Positions 19,265-31,379 of a DNA stretch of 64,000 nucleotides are shown here, one piece after another. Origin of the DNA: Lyophyllum atratum. Its lineage: Eukaryota; Basidiomycota; Agaricomycetes; Agaricales; Lyophyllaceae. The stretch spans positions 62,001 through 126,000 of the forward strand of contig JACGCN010000049.1 in the NCBI GenBank assembly GCA_014905825.1, written 5' to 3'. Within the stretch, counting starts at the first letter, position 1. Every line of letters starts with the position of its first letter. The translations under genes and the position numbers were made by a program. Under the pieces are notes generated by a model. That model ran no database searches, was not told where the DNA came from, and was given only the letters and a program-made list of their open reading frames with translations.

Positions 19265-19992
19265 GATCGTCAGATCCGAGGGGATAAAGGGCGGCCGTCT
19301 AATATATATCTAAGTTACAGTATCGTTCATTTGTTGTTGTCAAACTATCATGTCCCTTACCGATTCCTTCTTCATCCTTCAGCTTCATTGCTGACGCTCA
19401 TTTCCGTCCTGTATTGTTACCACGTACTTAACTAGTACATACCACTCTGCTGCATATACCTGGTCGCTCTCGGAGTCGCAAAGGCCAGGGCCAATTGACG
19501 TCATGGAAATCTTGCGAGAAACATGCCACATCCACGCACGTTGAGCCTTTTGAAACTGTACGGTCTGAACGAGTCTCAACCTCGCGAGTCGTTGTGAACG
19601 TTCAACGATTTCCTCCCAACTGTCATACCCTATCACCTTGAAGACATCAGTGGTTGAGTTGCGCGTAGCCTACTGGGACCTACTCAAGTCTTCTGAGTGA
19701 GGTAGAGCAATGGGATCTCGAGCATGAGTGCAGCGATTACCAAGAGGGAAGGAGAAACTCTGGATTTGCTTGAGCTTGAGGCTCGTCTAACATCGTTTAG
19801 GCTCCTCGCTGTAGATGGTACACGCTTAAGCTTCTCCATTACTGGTAAGGCTTGGCTATCCACCAAGTACAGAGGTACCTATTTCAACTTGTCATCGACA
19901 GGACCCCGACGAAATGTTTCTTCAATCTTGAATGTTTCGCCACAGGTGTAAAATGTCAGGTCACCTTGCCCGAATGCCAACTGCCTTCCACA
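19265..19992. other. Intergenic, nothing firm
   Basis: Short open frames on the minus strand (about 19385-19636 and 19684-19866) have no recognisable domain and no coherent splice chain. Nothing else seen. Confidence 0.35.
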
Positions 19993-20076
19993 GGGCACAT
20001 GGTGTAGTTGGTTATCACGCCCGCTTAGCATATATTTGCATGCGGGCGGTCCCCGGTTCAATTCCGGGTGTGTCCA
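19993..20076 (+). tRNA. tRNA-Ala(AGC) with 10-nt intron
   Basis: Acceptor stem GGGCACA pairs with TGTGTCC, including the G3:U70 wobble that identifies alanine tRNAs. The T-arm is CCCGG-TTCAATT-CCGGG. Anticodon AGC is at 20027-20029 in loop TTAGCAT once the intron 20031-20040 after A37 is removed. The discriminator is A (20076). A T-run at 20104-20110 can terminate Pol III. Confidence 0.92.
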
Positions 20077-20318
20077 TGTTCAAACTTCAAAGGCCTCGAG
20101 CCCTTTTTTTCTCGTTTTTTTTTCCGTTCAGGAAGAAGGAACCGCAGACTATACTTGTTGGCAGATCTCGTTTGTTCCCCTTACGGAGCATCTGAGTACA
20201 ACAGAGATAGTACATGAGACCATAATCCGACATGCGCGATAACAAATAAAAGTTCGAGGATTCACACATCCCTCCTGCTCAGTCTCCAGGTCAAAGACCC
20301 TCCCTCCCGCCTCCGACT

Positions 20319-21860
20319 CTAAACCACCCACCTCCTCACAACCGCATCATCCCCCGCGCTCCACACATCCCACCTCTTCCCCCCCTCCCCCTCCCCCTCC
20401 CCTCCCGCCTCCCTCACCCTAACACACCTCACCGGATCACAATCCCCACCCACCAGCTCCCCGATCACCGCCGGCCCCTCCGGCACCACCCCCGCCACAT
20501 ACGGCAGCCCATCCACCGTCGCCACCACCAGCCTCGCCTCCCCCTCCCCCTCCCCCTCCAGAAACGCGAGATCCTCCACCCCCGCTCCGCCTTGGCCCCG
20601 CGTGAATGCGGTGACGGCTCCGCTGGGGAGGGCGCGCGTGTCGTAGATCGAGACGATGCCTTTGGTGGAGCCGGTGGCGAGGAGGTGGTGGCGTGCGCTG
20701 TGGGCTAGGGCGGCAATGCCGCTTCTGGTGGGACCGGGGCGGGAGCGGAAGGCAGAGCGTTTGGTGCGTAGATCGAATAGCTCGATGGTGCCGTCTTGCA
20801 GTCCACAAAAGATAGTTGAAGTTTGGACTTCGGGGACTTCGCGAGGATCGGTAGGGGCGGAAGGTGTCGTCTCGTCCGAGGAGGAAGAAGACGAAGGACC
20901 GGGGATGGCGGAGAGGACGGGCTGGGAGAGTGTGGTGGGGAGTGTTGCGATGACGGCTGCGGATGGGACGTCCCAGAGCTTTAGGGTGCCATCGAGAGAG
21001 GCGGAGAGGACATTGCGACCTGCGCCGAGGATGGCTGTCGCGGTTATGGGCCTCGTGTGGCCGCGGAGCGAACGGGCTGGGGTAAGCCGGACGCTTGTGG
21101 TCGAGGAAGTTGTGGTTGGCTCGGGGAGGTCTGCCGGGAGAATCGAGAGCGAGAAGTCGGCACCAGCAGTGAGGAGCACCCTGGAGGAAGGAAAGAACTG
21201 GAGGTGGGTTATGGTGCTTAGATGCGGGCGGGCTGTGGCACGGGCGGAGATGGATGGGGTTAGGGTTTGCGCAGGCTGGACTGGGACGCCCGAGGATGGG
21301 TGAGATGACGACGAGGGGATGGGGTTGACGGGGTAGAGGAAGACGGAACCATCGAGAAAGCCTGTGGCGAATCTTGTTGAGTCCGGCGAGACGTCGAAGG
21401 CCGTTATTCGTTGTGGCTGAACGGAACGAATATGTCAAGGAGACGTATGCATGGTGGGATAGAACGCACCCGTTGAGGATTCGATCGTTCAGGATCATAG
21501 TATTCCTGTGCAGGTGGTAATACCGGCGTGGGTTCTACACCCAGTGGCTCGCACGAGACAAGGTATGTCTTCGGCAGACGCGTAAGCGCGTGCCCAATGT
21601 CATACAGCTAGATGACTCACCCCATCGTGACCCCTGGTGATCGCCACGTCGCCTTCTTCGACTTTCAAACGAACGAGATCACGGTCAACATCATCGAGCT
21701 CCGCCTGTACTTTCGCGTGAACAGAGGGTTGTGATGTCTTATAGCACGAGATCCAGAACTTTTCGATTGGAATGATGCCGCTATGTACGTCTTGGATGAC
21801 ACTTGGAAAGGTTGGGTCGATGGTTACGACGGGGAGAGTTAGGGGATCTGACGCAGACAT
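20319..21860 (-). CDS. WD40-repeat protein, PAAF1/Rpn14-like proteasome chaperone (probable)
   Basis: Three exons (21621-21860, 21470-21568, 20319-21416) give 478 residues. The exon 1 to 2 acceptor at 21569 is my best choice among several. The N-terminal 110 residues are non-repetitive, with a KFWISCYKTSQPSVHAKV-like stretch. Then come WD-type blades: VSPDSTRFATGFLDGSVFLY, LRGHTRPITATAILGAG followed by LDGTLKLWDV, a blade with TIFCGLQDGTIELFDLR, HHLLATGSTKGIVSIYDTR and a C-terminal RWDVWSAGDDAVVRRWVV. Layout and length fit proteasomal ATPase-associated factor 1, which holds Rpt subunits during assembly of the 19S base. Assignment within WD40 proteins is by overall pattern only. Acidic Gly/Glu-rich low-complexity inserts are present. 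Confidence 0.65.
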
Positions 21861-22760
21861 GAAGAGTTTTGAATTGCAGGAAGAAACCAAACACACAGAT
21901 GAGGCTGCGATTACGCGGCGATGAGATAAGATGATCTAATCTAATCCTATTTGTCCCCGATTACTGAGAACGCTTCGAACCAACCGCCTTGTAAGTTGCG
22001 TCGTCAGTGCAAATCCGTCCACGATCGTCCCAGCCTTCTCCTCTGAACATAGCTGTATCCCTGCCAGGTTATCTCGCTCTCCTCACATACATCGGGCTAG
22101 GTCTGTATCTCGGCTCGCATAGGCGGCTGAGATGCCTTTCATCACCATCTCTTTGCGCGTCCTGGGCAACGCTACACCGGGTGTTCCGAGGAAGACGATA
22201 CACACGCGGAGACCAAGAAATTTGGGCTGTTCAGATGATCTAATCTAGTCTCACTCGTTGGCTTTCGCGCATGGGATCGTGACACGTATCAGTGATACTG
22301 CTATAACCAAATCATCTCGAATCATTCAAGCGCCTGTTACCGTTTCCCTTTCAGCCGAGTACTGTGGCCCTAGTACTCGGTGGACCGCTTGATTATGTTA
22401 ATTATGAAGTGCCGCATGGGCGGGCAAAGATCGGGCTTCTTGGGACTCATCATGTCTCTCGCCCGTCGTTCTAATCCACGTAACTTCAATTATGTCAACC
22501 TCCCAGATGTAAGTCTGTCCCGGCTTTGCCTACGGAGCGAAACTGCGTGCTCACTGAATAAAAATATCTTCACAGGGCCGCTGGTGTGAATTATTTCGAT
22601 AACGCGTCATCATTATAACATCGAATCACCATCGCCGGTTGCACCGTAATGGCTAGCTACCAACAGATTGTTGCGCGACCTGTTGACGGCTCGTAAGTAG
22701 AGAGCCTTGGTATATTGGTGTAAGTAGCGTCCGTCACTACCTTTTTCTTATGGTTCCAAG
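21861..22760. other. Divergent intergenic region with repeated TCTAATCTAATC motif
   Basis: Copies of GATGATCTAATCTAATC-like sequence lie at about 21929-21945 and 22226-22242; the same motif recurs at 30348 and 30963. No gene seen. The region would hold the promoter of the minus-strand WD40 gene. Confidence 0.4.
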
Positions 22761-22766
22761 CTCAGT

Positions 22767-23722
22767 ATGGCTCTCGTCCTCATCGACTCCACCTCACCCA
22801 GCCTTACTCTGTCCACCCAGCGCAGCGGTGGCGTGATGACTGACTCCTATTTTGTTGGCCAAAGTGCGGTCGAGGTCTTTGAGAGCTGCATTCTGACTTT
22901 TTACGGTACGAGGAAAAACTGTTATCATAGACCTACGGTTGTTGTATCGAAGGAAACGGTCGAGCAACCATCGAAACGGCCGGAAGTCGTGCCGCCTCCG
23001 TTTCACCCACTCATTCACGCATCGGTACTCCCCTTTCAGTTGACCCTTTCCCTCTCTCCACTGATAGGGAAGGTATGGCCCAATGCTGGCCTCGCCCCGC
23101 GACGAAAGTTCCCACCATCTGGGCAGAATGATTACGACTACTCCACGGGAAATACAAATTCGACCACCGATACGAACCGCGACCATGTTACTCTTACCCC
23201 ACCACTTCAGACACGTATGCAACGCCTCCGTAACATCGTCTCTCGAGGCAATGGACGCGCAGAAGGTAACTCCCATTTTCTCCTGGTCGAATTCTCAATG
23301 ACATCGGGACAATCCTATAGTAGTTCAACCCTTCCCGCTCCCTGAATAACGATGAGGACGGATTCCTTGTAGCCCAGCGAAAGCTTCCTCTCCTGTCATC
23401 ACAATCGGGAAGCCTTCGGCAACAGAACAGCGCCGATAATCTCACCCCTCCAGAAAAAACTCGCGAGCCCGACGACGGACCCCGTAACCCTCGGATTCAG
23501 GAACTTGTGTCCCACCTACAACGCGAGCTTGTAGCGACCGACATACAGGAGAGGAATGCCTCGCTGGGTGTGCTCCTAATCCAAGACTCAGCACGCCAGA
23601 ATGGGGGAAATCAGGACGACGTTGAATCCGACGATCGTAGTGTAGCCCAGTCGACGCTCCCGCCTCCTTATCAAACGGATACTTTATCTCGCCGGCCGTT
23701 CGCGAATACGAAAGGACGTTGA
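22767..23722 (+). pseudogene. Decayed relative of the double beta-sandwich membrane protein
   Basis: Opens with MALVLIDSTSPSLTL, aligning with MATIILDDSTNRISY of the gene at 17241, and ends in a tail resembling its cytosolic part (RMQRLRNIVSRGNG near 23215; TLPPPYQ near the end, compare VPPPYE). The second beta-sandwich, the stalk and the transmembrane helix are missing. A VDPF segment near 23040 is followed after about 30 codons by an in-frame stop, and the surviving pieces are in different frames. I read it as an internally deleted, frame-broken copy. Confidence 0.55.
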
Positions 23723-24080
23723 TTGCGGGGACATTTTAATACTCTGAGCTGCCTGCGAATGGGCCAAGGGAGTATGAAGAACTCTCAGAACGATTCCCTT
23801 TTAGGACCGCGCGATGTTGTGGAACACTCCTGTAAACCGACTAAGCCAAAGCTCTGCTCCGCAGTCATCTCATAGTCATCGAGAAGGTTTCGCGTCAAGG
23901 CCGGTGTCCGGGAATTTGTCGGGATCGAGATGTGATCGATTCGCGACCGAAGGTGGGGAGGGATAGGCGAGGAGTGGAATACTGATAGTTCAATTCCCGG
24001 AGCAGCACAAACCGTGCAGCTCAGCATGGGCCATTAGATGATCATAAGCTGTTAAGATCGTGATTCGTGATACGTGAATA
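23723..24080. other. Intergenic, nothing recognised
   Basis: Holds the 3' flank of the pseudogene and of the OPT gene. No gene or RNA seen. Confidence 0.4.
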
Positions 24081-24089
24081 CATTGTACA

Positions 24090-27000
24090 TCAAGTGAGTC
24101 GTTTACAATAATCCGGATTGCCTTTAGGGTTCTGGAGGTTTTGCGCAGTTAGCCTGAGCATTTTCGAACCCTGAAGGAAAACGTCACATACCAAGGCCCA
24201 GAAGGGCATGTCAACTACCTTGCCGCTGCCACCACCGACGGCAAAGGTAAATACAAAGACCATGACTTGGGTACCACCATCGAGAGCAGCAGAGAGCAAG
24301 AAGTTGTACTTTCTGAACCAACGGGGGCGATAACGGCGCAGGTAGTACTGCGAGAATACAGCGAGGCAGAACGTCGTGAATACGGAACTGTTGATTCCGA
24401 CGCTGAGATAGCCGAGTGTCCCTAAAGGGCATCCGTCAATACCTAGTACACTGTGCAAAATCGCAAGGCTTACAGCAAAGAACTGGTGTGACGACTTTGT
24501 TTGCGCCAAGTTTCGGGAAATAGCGATGAGCTAGCCAGAAGGGTAGCGGGACGGCAAGACCGATCAATATGGAGAAGGGAACGATCTGATCGCGAAGCGG
24601 AATGTTAGCAATGAATTTGAAGGAAGTCGCAATGCGCGTACAGCGTAGCGGCCACCGGGTGCATAGAGACGATCGCCGAGGGCTCCCCAAGAGATGGCGT
24701 TACTATTGAAGGACTATAGAAGACGTTAGATGCCACGTTAGCGAAGTTAAGATAATCGTATCATACCTGTACTTGCTGACCAGACCACTAGAAGCAGAAA
24801 GCACCGTCTTCAGAATTATGTCAACCGCCGGAAGTGACATGAGTACGTACCACATTGCTACCTTGCACGTCGAGGAGGATGTCGCGATGCGTACTGATGA
24901 TGACTTTCATGATGACGTAGTTCAACAAACCGCCCTAAGAACGACATTATTAGTGCCATGAAAAACGATAGCGCTGGGGTGGAACGTACAACGATGGCAC
25001 CTAACGATTGGACTGTAAAAGTCACTCGGGGAGGGAGCTTGGTATATTGACCCTAGATTCGAGGTAAAGCGAATGAGACATGGCACTGAGGAAAGACAAA
25101 CCATCTTGAGATCCCGAATCAGACCACGAGCTTGATCGAGGGTGTTGTATCCGTAGAGTGTGAAGTACATGTTCGCCTGAGGGTTACCGGGAATCATGGC
25201 AGCACCGAGCATCTATGATACCATGAGCCGACCCATCACATAACATGCGAGTGAACGATAAAATTCTTTACCTGCACCAAATTTTGGATATTGGGCGAGA
25301 ACCCTAGAGAAATAAAGTTTAGTTAAGATTAGACAGAATAAGGAGAACTTACCAGTGATGGCATAAACAGTGATAACGAAGGGTAGGAAGACGGCAGAGA
25401 TGATGAGTGCAACAATCAAACCCCACCTGCAGCGGGAGGAGTGAGAAAACTAGCCCTACATTTCAGAAATGCTAGCTTACCATGGCAAGCCTGATCCGCC
25501 GGTGTAAATCGTAGCCATGGCCATCGAGAAACTGGCGACGAATGTGGCGATGTACCACCACATGGGGACCTCGGGGTAGACCTGGACCAACAATATCAAT
25601 TGCTATTTCCCGATCCTGATGTACAACCATACCTTCATCTTCGCGAGATGTGGATCATAATTCTCACCGGCCTAGACAACGTCAGAGCGAATGGCAGGCT
25701 TGAAACAGGAGAACCTACCCGATATTTCTTGATGACATCGATGATGTCCTTTCCATACCAAATTATGACGTGCATTATCGTTGCGCCGATGGCAAGATTA
25801 GCGCCGATCTTGGCAAGCACTTGGGAACTGGCAAACCAAGGAAGACCCTGATAGAAGATATTAGCCCCACAACACTGATAACCAAAAGAGGGCTAGGACA
25901 TACCGCGAGGGCGAGTTTAGCTGGGTCGAGCTTGAAGTTCTCGTCCAAGATAGCGAGCTGATTGTAGCGGGTGCCGTTCTCATAGAATAGAGTCTGGGAC
26001 AGGAACGGGAAGCTCTGTCCGTTCCAAACATTCATCGCGTAGCAAGCGCAGAAAGCGATCCTTGCAGACATCGGATATCGTCAGTTACGAATTAATGATC
26101 CCGGGAGAAGACATACATGCAGATGGCTGTTCCCGAGTACAAGGAAAGTTGAGTAGATATGGGCGTGAAGAGCGCGCCAAGGGAACCACCACCTGATCCG
26201 ACGTAGTTCCAGTCAAGGCATAGAGCAAAGGCACCAAGGCCTTCGTTACCAGCGGCCCCACCTAAAGTGAAGGGATGAGCAACCCATGCGTAACAGAAAG
26301 TATAAGCTTACCAAAGACACGAGTGAACCACGCGCTGTTCTGGTTGGCAAGGCAGAAGATACTAATGCCCGTCAAAGTGCTACGAGGAACATAATCAACT
26401 ACAAGTATTGAAAGGCGTAAAATAAGAACCCACGGTGCGATATACTCGGGGAACCACTCCCAAACAAAGATTCCGACAAACACCAACCAGAAAAATTTGA
26501 CACGCTTCTTCTGGAGCATCATCTTCTGGCCACGATGAAGCGCATCGAAGAGCTGAACGGTGGGCAGAAGATTAGGGAAAACGATGTAGGTGGGGTACAC
26601 AAGGAATGAGCGCATGACGCCTCCAAGGCCGTAACCCATCAACTGTGAGCCTATTTTGTCGTCAGAAGTACGATCAACGCTGGCATAAGGATGAGTAACT
26701 CACCAATCAGGGTGAAAATACCTACACCAGCATTGGGCTAAGTGCGAGCAGTTGAGTATCGAAGTGAGAGTGATAAGACATCAACAATACCTGGATGTGG
26801 TAATAGAGGTCGTCAGCGGCAAAGATATTGATGGCAAGGGCAGAATCAGCGGCGGTCGAGGCGAAGATGGTGATCGCGACGTGCTCCTTCAAGTCTAGGG
26901 TGTCGAAATATGAAATGTAAAGTATCCTCTTCGAGCGCGATTACGTACTGAATGGGCCGGGGTTCATGAATCGCCAGAACCGAGAGTCCTTCGTCTGGAG

Positions 27001-27549
27001 CCTGGCGTGCGCGTTTCCGGGGCCAGGAATGATCTCTTCCAGGACTTTGCCAAGGATATAGCCTATGATTTGGATGAACAGTTGACTGACGAATACAGTC
27101 TGCGGTCTGAAGTACTGAAGGGATAGGGTCGGCATTAGAACACGAATGCAAGGGCATAGCGAAGGCTTCATTCTTACGAAAATCTGGCCTAAAACTGCGC
27201 CAAAGCAAGACAAGCCCAGACCCAAGAAAGACGTGCGGAACGTGAATGAGGGGAGGGTGGGGTCGTCCTCCAGAGAGATAAGACGTGTAGCAACGTCGAT
27301 ATCCGTCTCTGTGGCCACGTTAGTCAAGCCACATGAGCTCAAGGAGCGTTACATACCAATCGGCCGCTCTTTACCATCCTCGCCCATGTCGATGGACCGG
27401 ATATCATCGTAGACATCTCCCTTAATGGACTCTGCGACGTCGATAGAGGAACGTTCAGCCTTCTCGTCGAGCTTCTCTTCGCTATAGGAGGCCTTGCGTT
27501 CAAGATCTGCCCGAGCGTTGAGCTCAGGTAGGGCGTCGTGAGTCGCCAT
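24090..27549 (-). CDS. Oligopeptide transporter, OPT family
   Basis: A many-exon gene (well over ten short introns), read from ATG at 27549 to stop at 24090. The N-terminal about 65 residues are cytosolic and charged (MATHDALPELNARADLERKA...). OPT signatures follow: PTLPSFTFRTSFLGLGLSCF, the NPGPF segment continuing into LKEHVAITIFAST, then ADDLYYHIQ. Further on there is a run of hydrophobic exons giving about 12-14 transmembrane helices, with CPLGTLGYLSVGINSSVF and a C-terminal NPDYCKRLT. OPT proteins are proton-coupled importers of tetra/pentapeptides, and in some clades glutathione or metal chelates, at the plasma membrane. Exon joins I checked at the 5' end (donor near 27355, acceptor CACAG near 27315) are in phase. 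No break was noticed, though I did not verify every intron. Confidence 0.88.
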
Positions 27550-30500
27550 GGAGGGCCTGAATCAACCGGAGAGAGTTGACAGAGGGTGGTTCAGTAATGA
27601 TCGCGCTCTCTTTTATGTGTCGCGCACAAGCAGCGAAATGGACCAGCACATGGTTTCATCTGCTCCACCAACGCCATCCAGGGGTACCAATAGCCTTATC
27701 GGTTGCTTGGCAGGAAGGAAGGTTTGCCAAGTTGACTTTGGGGAATTGTTCCATTGGGATGTATCCGTCTGTTTAGATCCCCGGTCAGCGCTGGCGACGC
27801 TTCTTCTTGTGGCAGAAGACCAGCAACATAGCACCACGACACGTACTTGTGTAATTGCTAGCCTTCTCGATGGCGCGAGACCCAGAAGCAGCCTGAGATG
27901 ACGAATCATTTAAGGAGTCCTCTAGAATCGGTTCTCGACACGAAGGGCACGGAGAACTATACAACCCTTGCCCTGACAGCGCGGACCCCTAGCGGACGCT
28001 GTTAACAAGAGACACAAGTATGTCCGACATCGCTAGCACAGTATGGTAAGTCCAGATCTCTTGATGTGTTCAGCGCATGATAACCACTGGCATAAATAAG
28101 TGTCAACATGTTATACGAATGTGTCGGTGTCGTTCAGTTCTGGTCGCGCATCGTTACATCGTATAAGAAAGTCTCTACGACCTGTTCAAGTCTTGGGCCC
28201 TCTTGCCACACCATTGGTTTCAATGTCGTTCAGAGACGGGATGGAAGAGGATGTCGGTACACAAGCGTCAACACTCTCGAAAAGCTCGACTACCTCAGAC
28301 TACCTCCCACGGTCGCTTTCTCCATCATCGCCAAGCAATCCGAATAGCTGGCAAGCGAACCCTTGAAAACTGCAGAGCAGAGTTTTGACTTGGTTTTAAC
28401 AATCCCTTGTGGGGTCCACTGCTAAACGGATTTTGTGTCGCCCATACGGCTCATCGTCCAGGCCGCCAACCCCACCTCACCTCGACTACCAAGACTCAAC
28501 AGTTCAAAGACGACGAGATGATGTTAATGATGTCAACAGAATTAGCCATTCGCTCTTGACTGGGAAATAACGCTGCGATAAAGGCTGAAAGCAGGTCCGT
28601 TACGTTGTACGTTCAATGCGTCGCTTATGCTCAATATGTCCGCCTGTGCCACGAAGAAGCGTGAGTGACTTGTCAGACGACCAGCGCACCATGCGGTTCA
28701 CCCGCGACGTCCTATTCAGTCTGTGGCGAATCTTTCGGACGCATCTCGCCACGATCACACACTCGTGTCTAGATCTCTTGTCCTCGATGGTCTGCCGTGC
28801 CCTCGAACAAGTTCTCATCTTCCTTTGACTTGACAGGTCTTCTCACTTCTACACCAGTCCACAGAACCAGATGGTTTACCGGTCATTCTGAACTCATATA
28901 AAGCCTGACTAACAACTCTAGCTGTTTGATCATTGATTGGCTTTGAGCGCTCAAAATCAACGCCTTTCTGGACACGCGACAGGACTGACATCGCTTCAGC
29001 TGACGGGTCTCACGGGTCCGGTAAGCTCGATGCGTGCAAAGCTGCCATCGGTCCCGTAACGATCGTGTATGTCGCATAGTCGCGCATGACCAAAGGAGTC
29101 TCCATGACAAGGTCTAACGTCGATGGGAGATGGGCTTGGGTATTGGCTTGGCTGGAATGCCAGGGCGCATCGCTGAGGTGAGCACGCGATTGCTCGAATG
29201 ATATGATATACAAGTAATCTCAAATCGCTATGCCAAGGACCGCATCGGCCAGTTGGTTTTGGATCCCCACGCCTCTTGGAATATTTTATAGGAGGTCGTT
29301 CCGGATTTCCAGACCTCTTACGACGTGAAAATCGACAGCTGATAACTTCGTGTCTGGAGCGCGATATGGAAGTCATAACCTAGTCTTCCCTGTTCATCAT
29401 CATCTTCGCATGTTCCTTGTTCAACGGAAAGAAGAGTCTTGTGCCTTTCCTTATTAATTATTGGCCCGTCCATCCTGATCCTCTGCAATTCCAGATCGGC
29501 ATCAACTCACATGACCGCATACCATGAAGATGACATACGTCCTCCTTCTCCAGAATCTGTCTCCGATGTTCGCGCAAGTTCCCTGTCATCTGCAATCCTC
29601 CTTACTCCTGTTCGTCGGGTTCGACGCTCTGTTTTATCATGCCATGCAAGCACCTTGAATGCTCTCAACCACACTGTCTCCGCTTCATATAACTGACGAT
29701 GGTCTCGAGACTGGAACTTCCACCGTCAGCATACCGTATAAGCGGGAAACCACAACCGCACACGATATGAACGACAGGATTCGATGCGATTTACGTGATG
29801 CATAAAATAACATGATGATCGACCTATACGGACTAAGAGCCTGGGAACGCCAAAACAAAAGGTATGAACACGGACTCGGATCTGAATCGAACGGGGAGGT
29901 TGCATGGGCCGATATGAGGTGGTAAGGAAGGCGACCCTCCTCCGTGCTCGACAAGGTGTTGAAAAGTATCGCCAGGCCGTCAGCGGATGCCCCCAACCTG
30001 AATCGAACAGGAACCCACCAGGCAGAGGAAGGTATTTGGAGATGGAGACTGCTATACTAGACGCGCTTGAGGATTATCTCATGATTCCTCATAAACCTTC
30101 GACGACTGGGTGCTGCGCTTGAGCATCAGCGATGGATAGCAGGAATCCGTCCGTACGTAGATCAATGACAACTTAATCGTCAAGGAGAAGTTTGTGCCTG
30201 ATGGAAACAGCCAGACTGAGGGTGATTGGCGAGTATTCTGGGATTATGTATAGGTTGCATACCAAGCTCGCTCAGCAGCGTGATACTGCGCGTTGGCGAT
30301 GGTTAAGGAGTAGAAATCTAGGAGTACATCGACAACGATGATTCCCCGATCTAATCTAATCTGTTTAGTCGCTCTTACCCTCTTCTTCCTATTCCGAAAA
30401 CGTCTCTTCGAGCGCGGACCATCACACGATGCCTCTCTGGCTAAACCGCCATGCGCATGAGGTGAATTTATTGCATTTGGTTCTTATAAATTTGGTCGTT

Positions 30501-30640
30501 GATCTTTCCATACGAATGCGTGGGCTGGGACTTTATGTTTCGTCTGAGTCGAACGGATCCAGCCAAAATAAGGCGTCGGGCGGGCACCGACTCTAAAATC
30601 GCTGGTCGATGGTATTAGCTCTACAGGTGTTTACTTGTAT
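27550..30640. other. 3 kb stretch without a supported gene
   Basis: Several short open frames occur (28100-28366, 29010-29213 minus, 29439-29696) but none has a recognisable domain or consistent splice chain. The part near 27550 is the promoter side of the OPT gene. At 30348-30372 lies GATCTAATCTAATCTGTTTA, and at about 30545-30640 a copy of a dispersed repeat that also occurs at 40080 and 42033. Confidence 0.35.
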
Positions 30641-30653
30641 GTCTCTTTGCCAA

Positions 30654-30756
30654 GCATTAATGGGGTAGTGGTAACCTGGGTCGTTGCCATACTGCTTGCG
30701 ATCTAGATCTAGACAATTAGCTCGACCCGCCGGGGGTTCGATTCCCTCTTAATGCA
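30654..30756 (+). tRNA. tRNA-Gly(GCC) with 32-nt intron
   Basis: Acceptor stem GCATTAA/TTAATGC is perfect. Anticodon GCC is at 30686-30688 with the loop completed after removal of 30690-30721. The anticodon stem is GGTCG/CGACC and the T-arm GGGGG-TTCGATT-CCCTC. The discriminator is A. TTTTT at 30778-30782 can end transcription. Mature sequence matches the minus-strand copy at 39904-39994, but the intron differs in length and sequence. Confidence 0.92.
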
Positions 30757-31379
30757 TGCAAGTGAAGAAAATCCTGCTTTTTAGCATCGATAACCGGGAT
30801 GGCTGGTTTCAGTTCAGGCACTGCAGACCACCCTGAGCACGCAAAGTTTTGTGGTATAGATTGTTTTGATCAAGGAGCCACGCCGATCCTCAAGGCTATA
30901 CAATGTAGCATGCGATTCCAGCACATATCTAGCTGATCATGGACATCAAGAGGATGATTGCGTGATCTAATCTAATCTGTTTACTGACTCTAAATGTCAC
31001 GTCAGTGAAATTGACATCCTCAAGCTGCTATCTGCATCCATCAATTGTCGGGATCGCACGTCTGGACGGTGAATATTCCCAGTGGTCGAGCGCAAAATGC
31101 TCGACCCGCTCTTTCCACTCTCTTTCCTGTTCTCATCATTGTGTTTCTCGGGCAGGCAAGGCGACCATTGATCGTCATCATCATCAGTGGCGATACCCTC
31201 TTGGCCTCCAGTTTCAGCCTCAACCCAAGTACGCCCAGCCCGCTCCGCACACGTTACACCCTACGTATCTTCTCGTCCCGGCCGGCATACACGGTGCGTA
31301 TGCCTCGTTTCCATGACTCCCGTTTCCGGAGATACTAACCGATGACCCGCACCGCAGTCCTTGACCAGCGACGCCCACC
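30757..31379 (+). other. Downstream of tRNA and 5' region of the MAPKK gene
   Basis: Contains the second GATCTAATCTAATCTGTTTA copy (about 30963-30983). The remainder is presumably promoter and 5'UTR of the kinase gene starting at 31380. No separate gene seen. Confidence 0.4.

Noticed and set aside
29980..30110. Possible tRNA on the minus strand (B-box-like GTTCGATTC)
   Set aside because: A T-loop-like motif is present, but no matching acceptor stem or anticodon arm can be folded.
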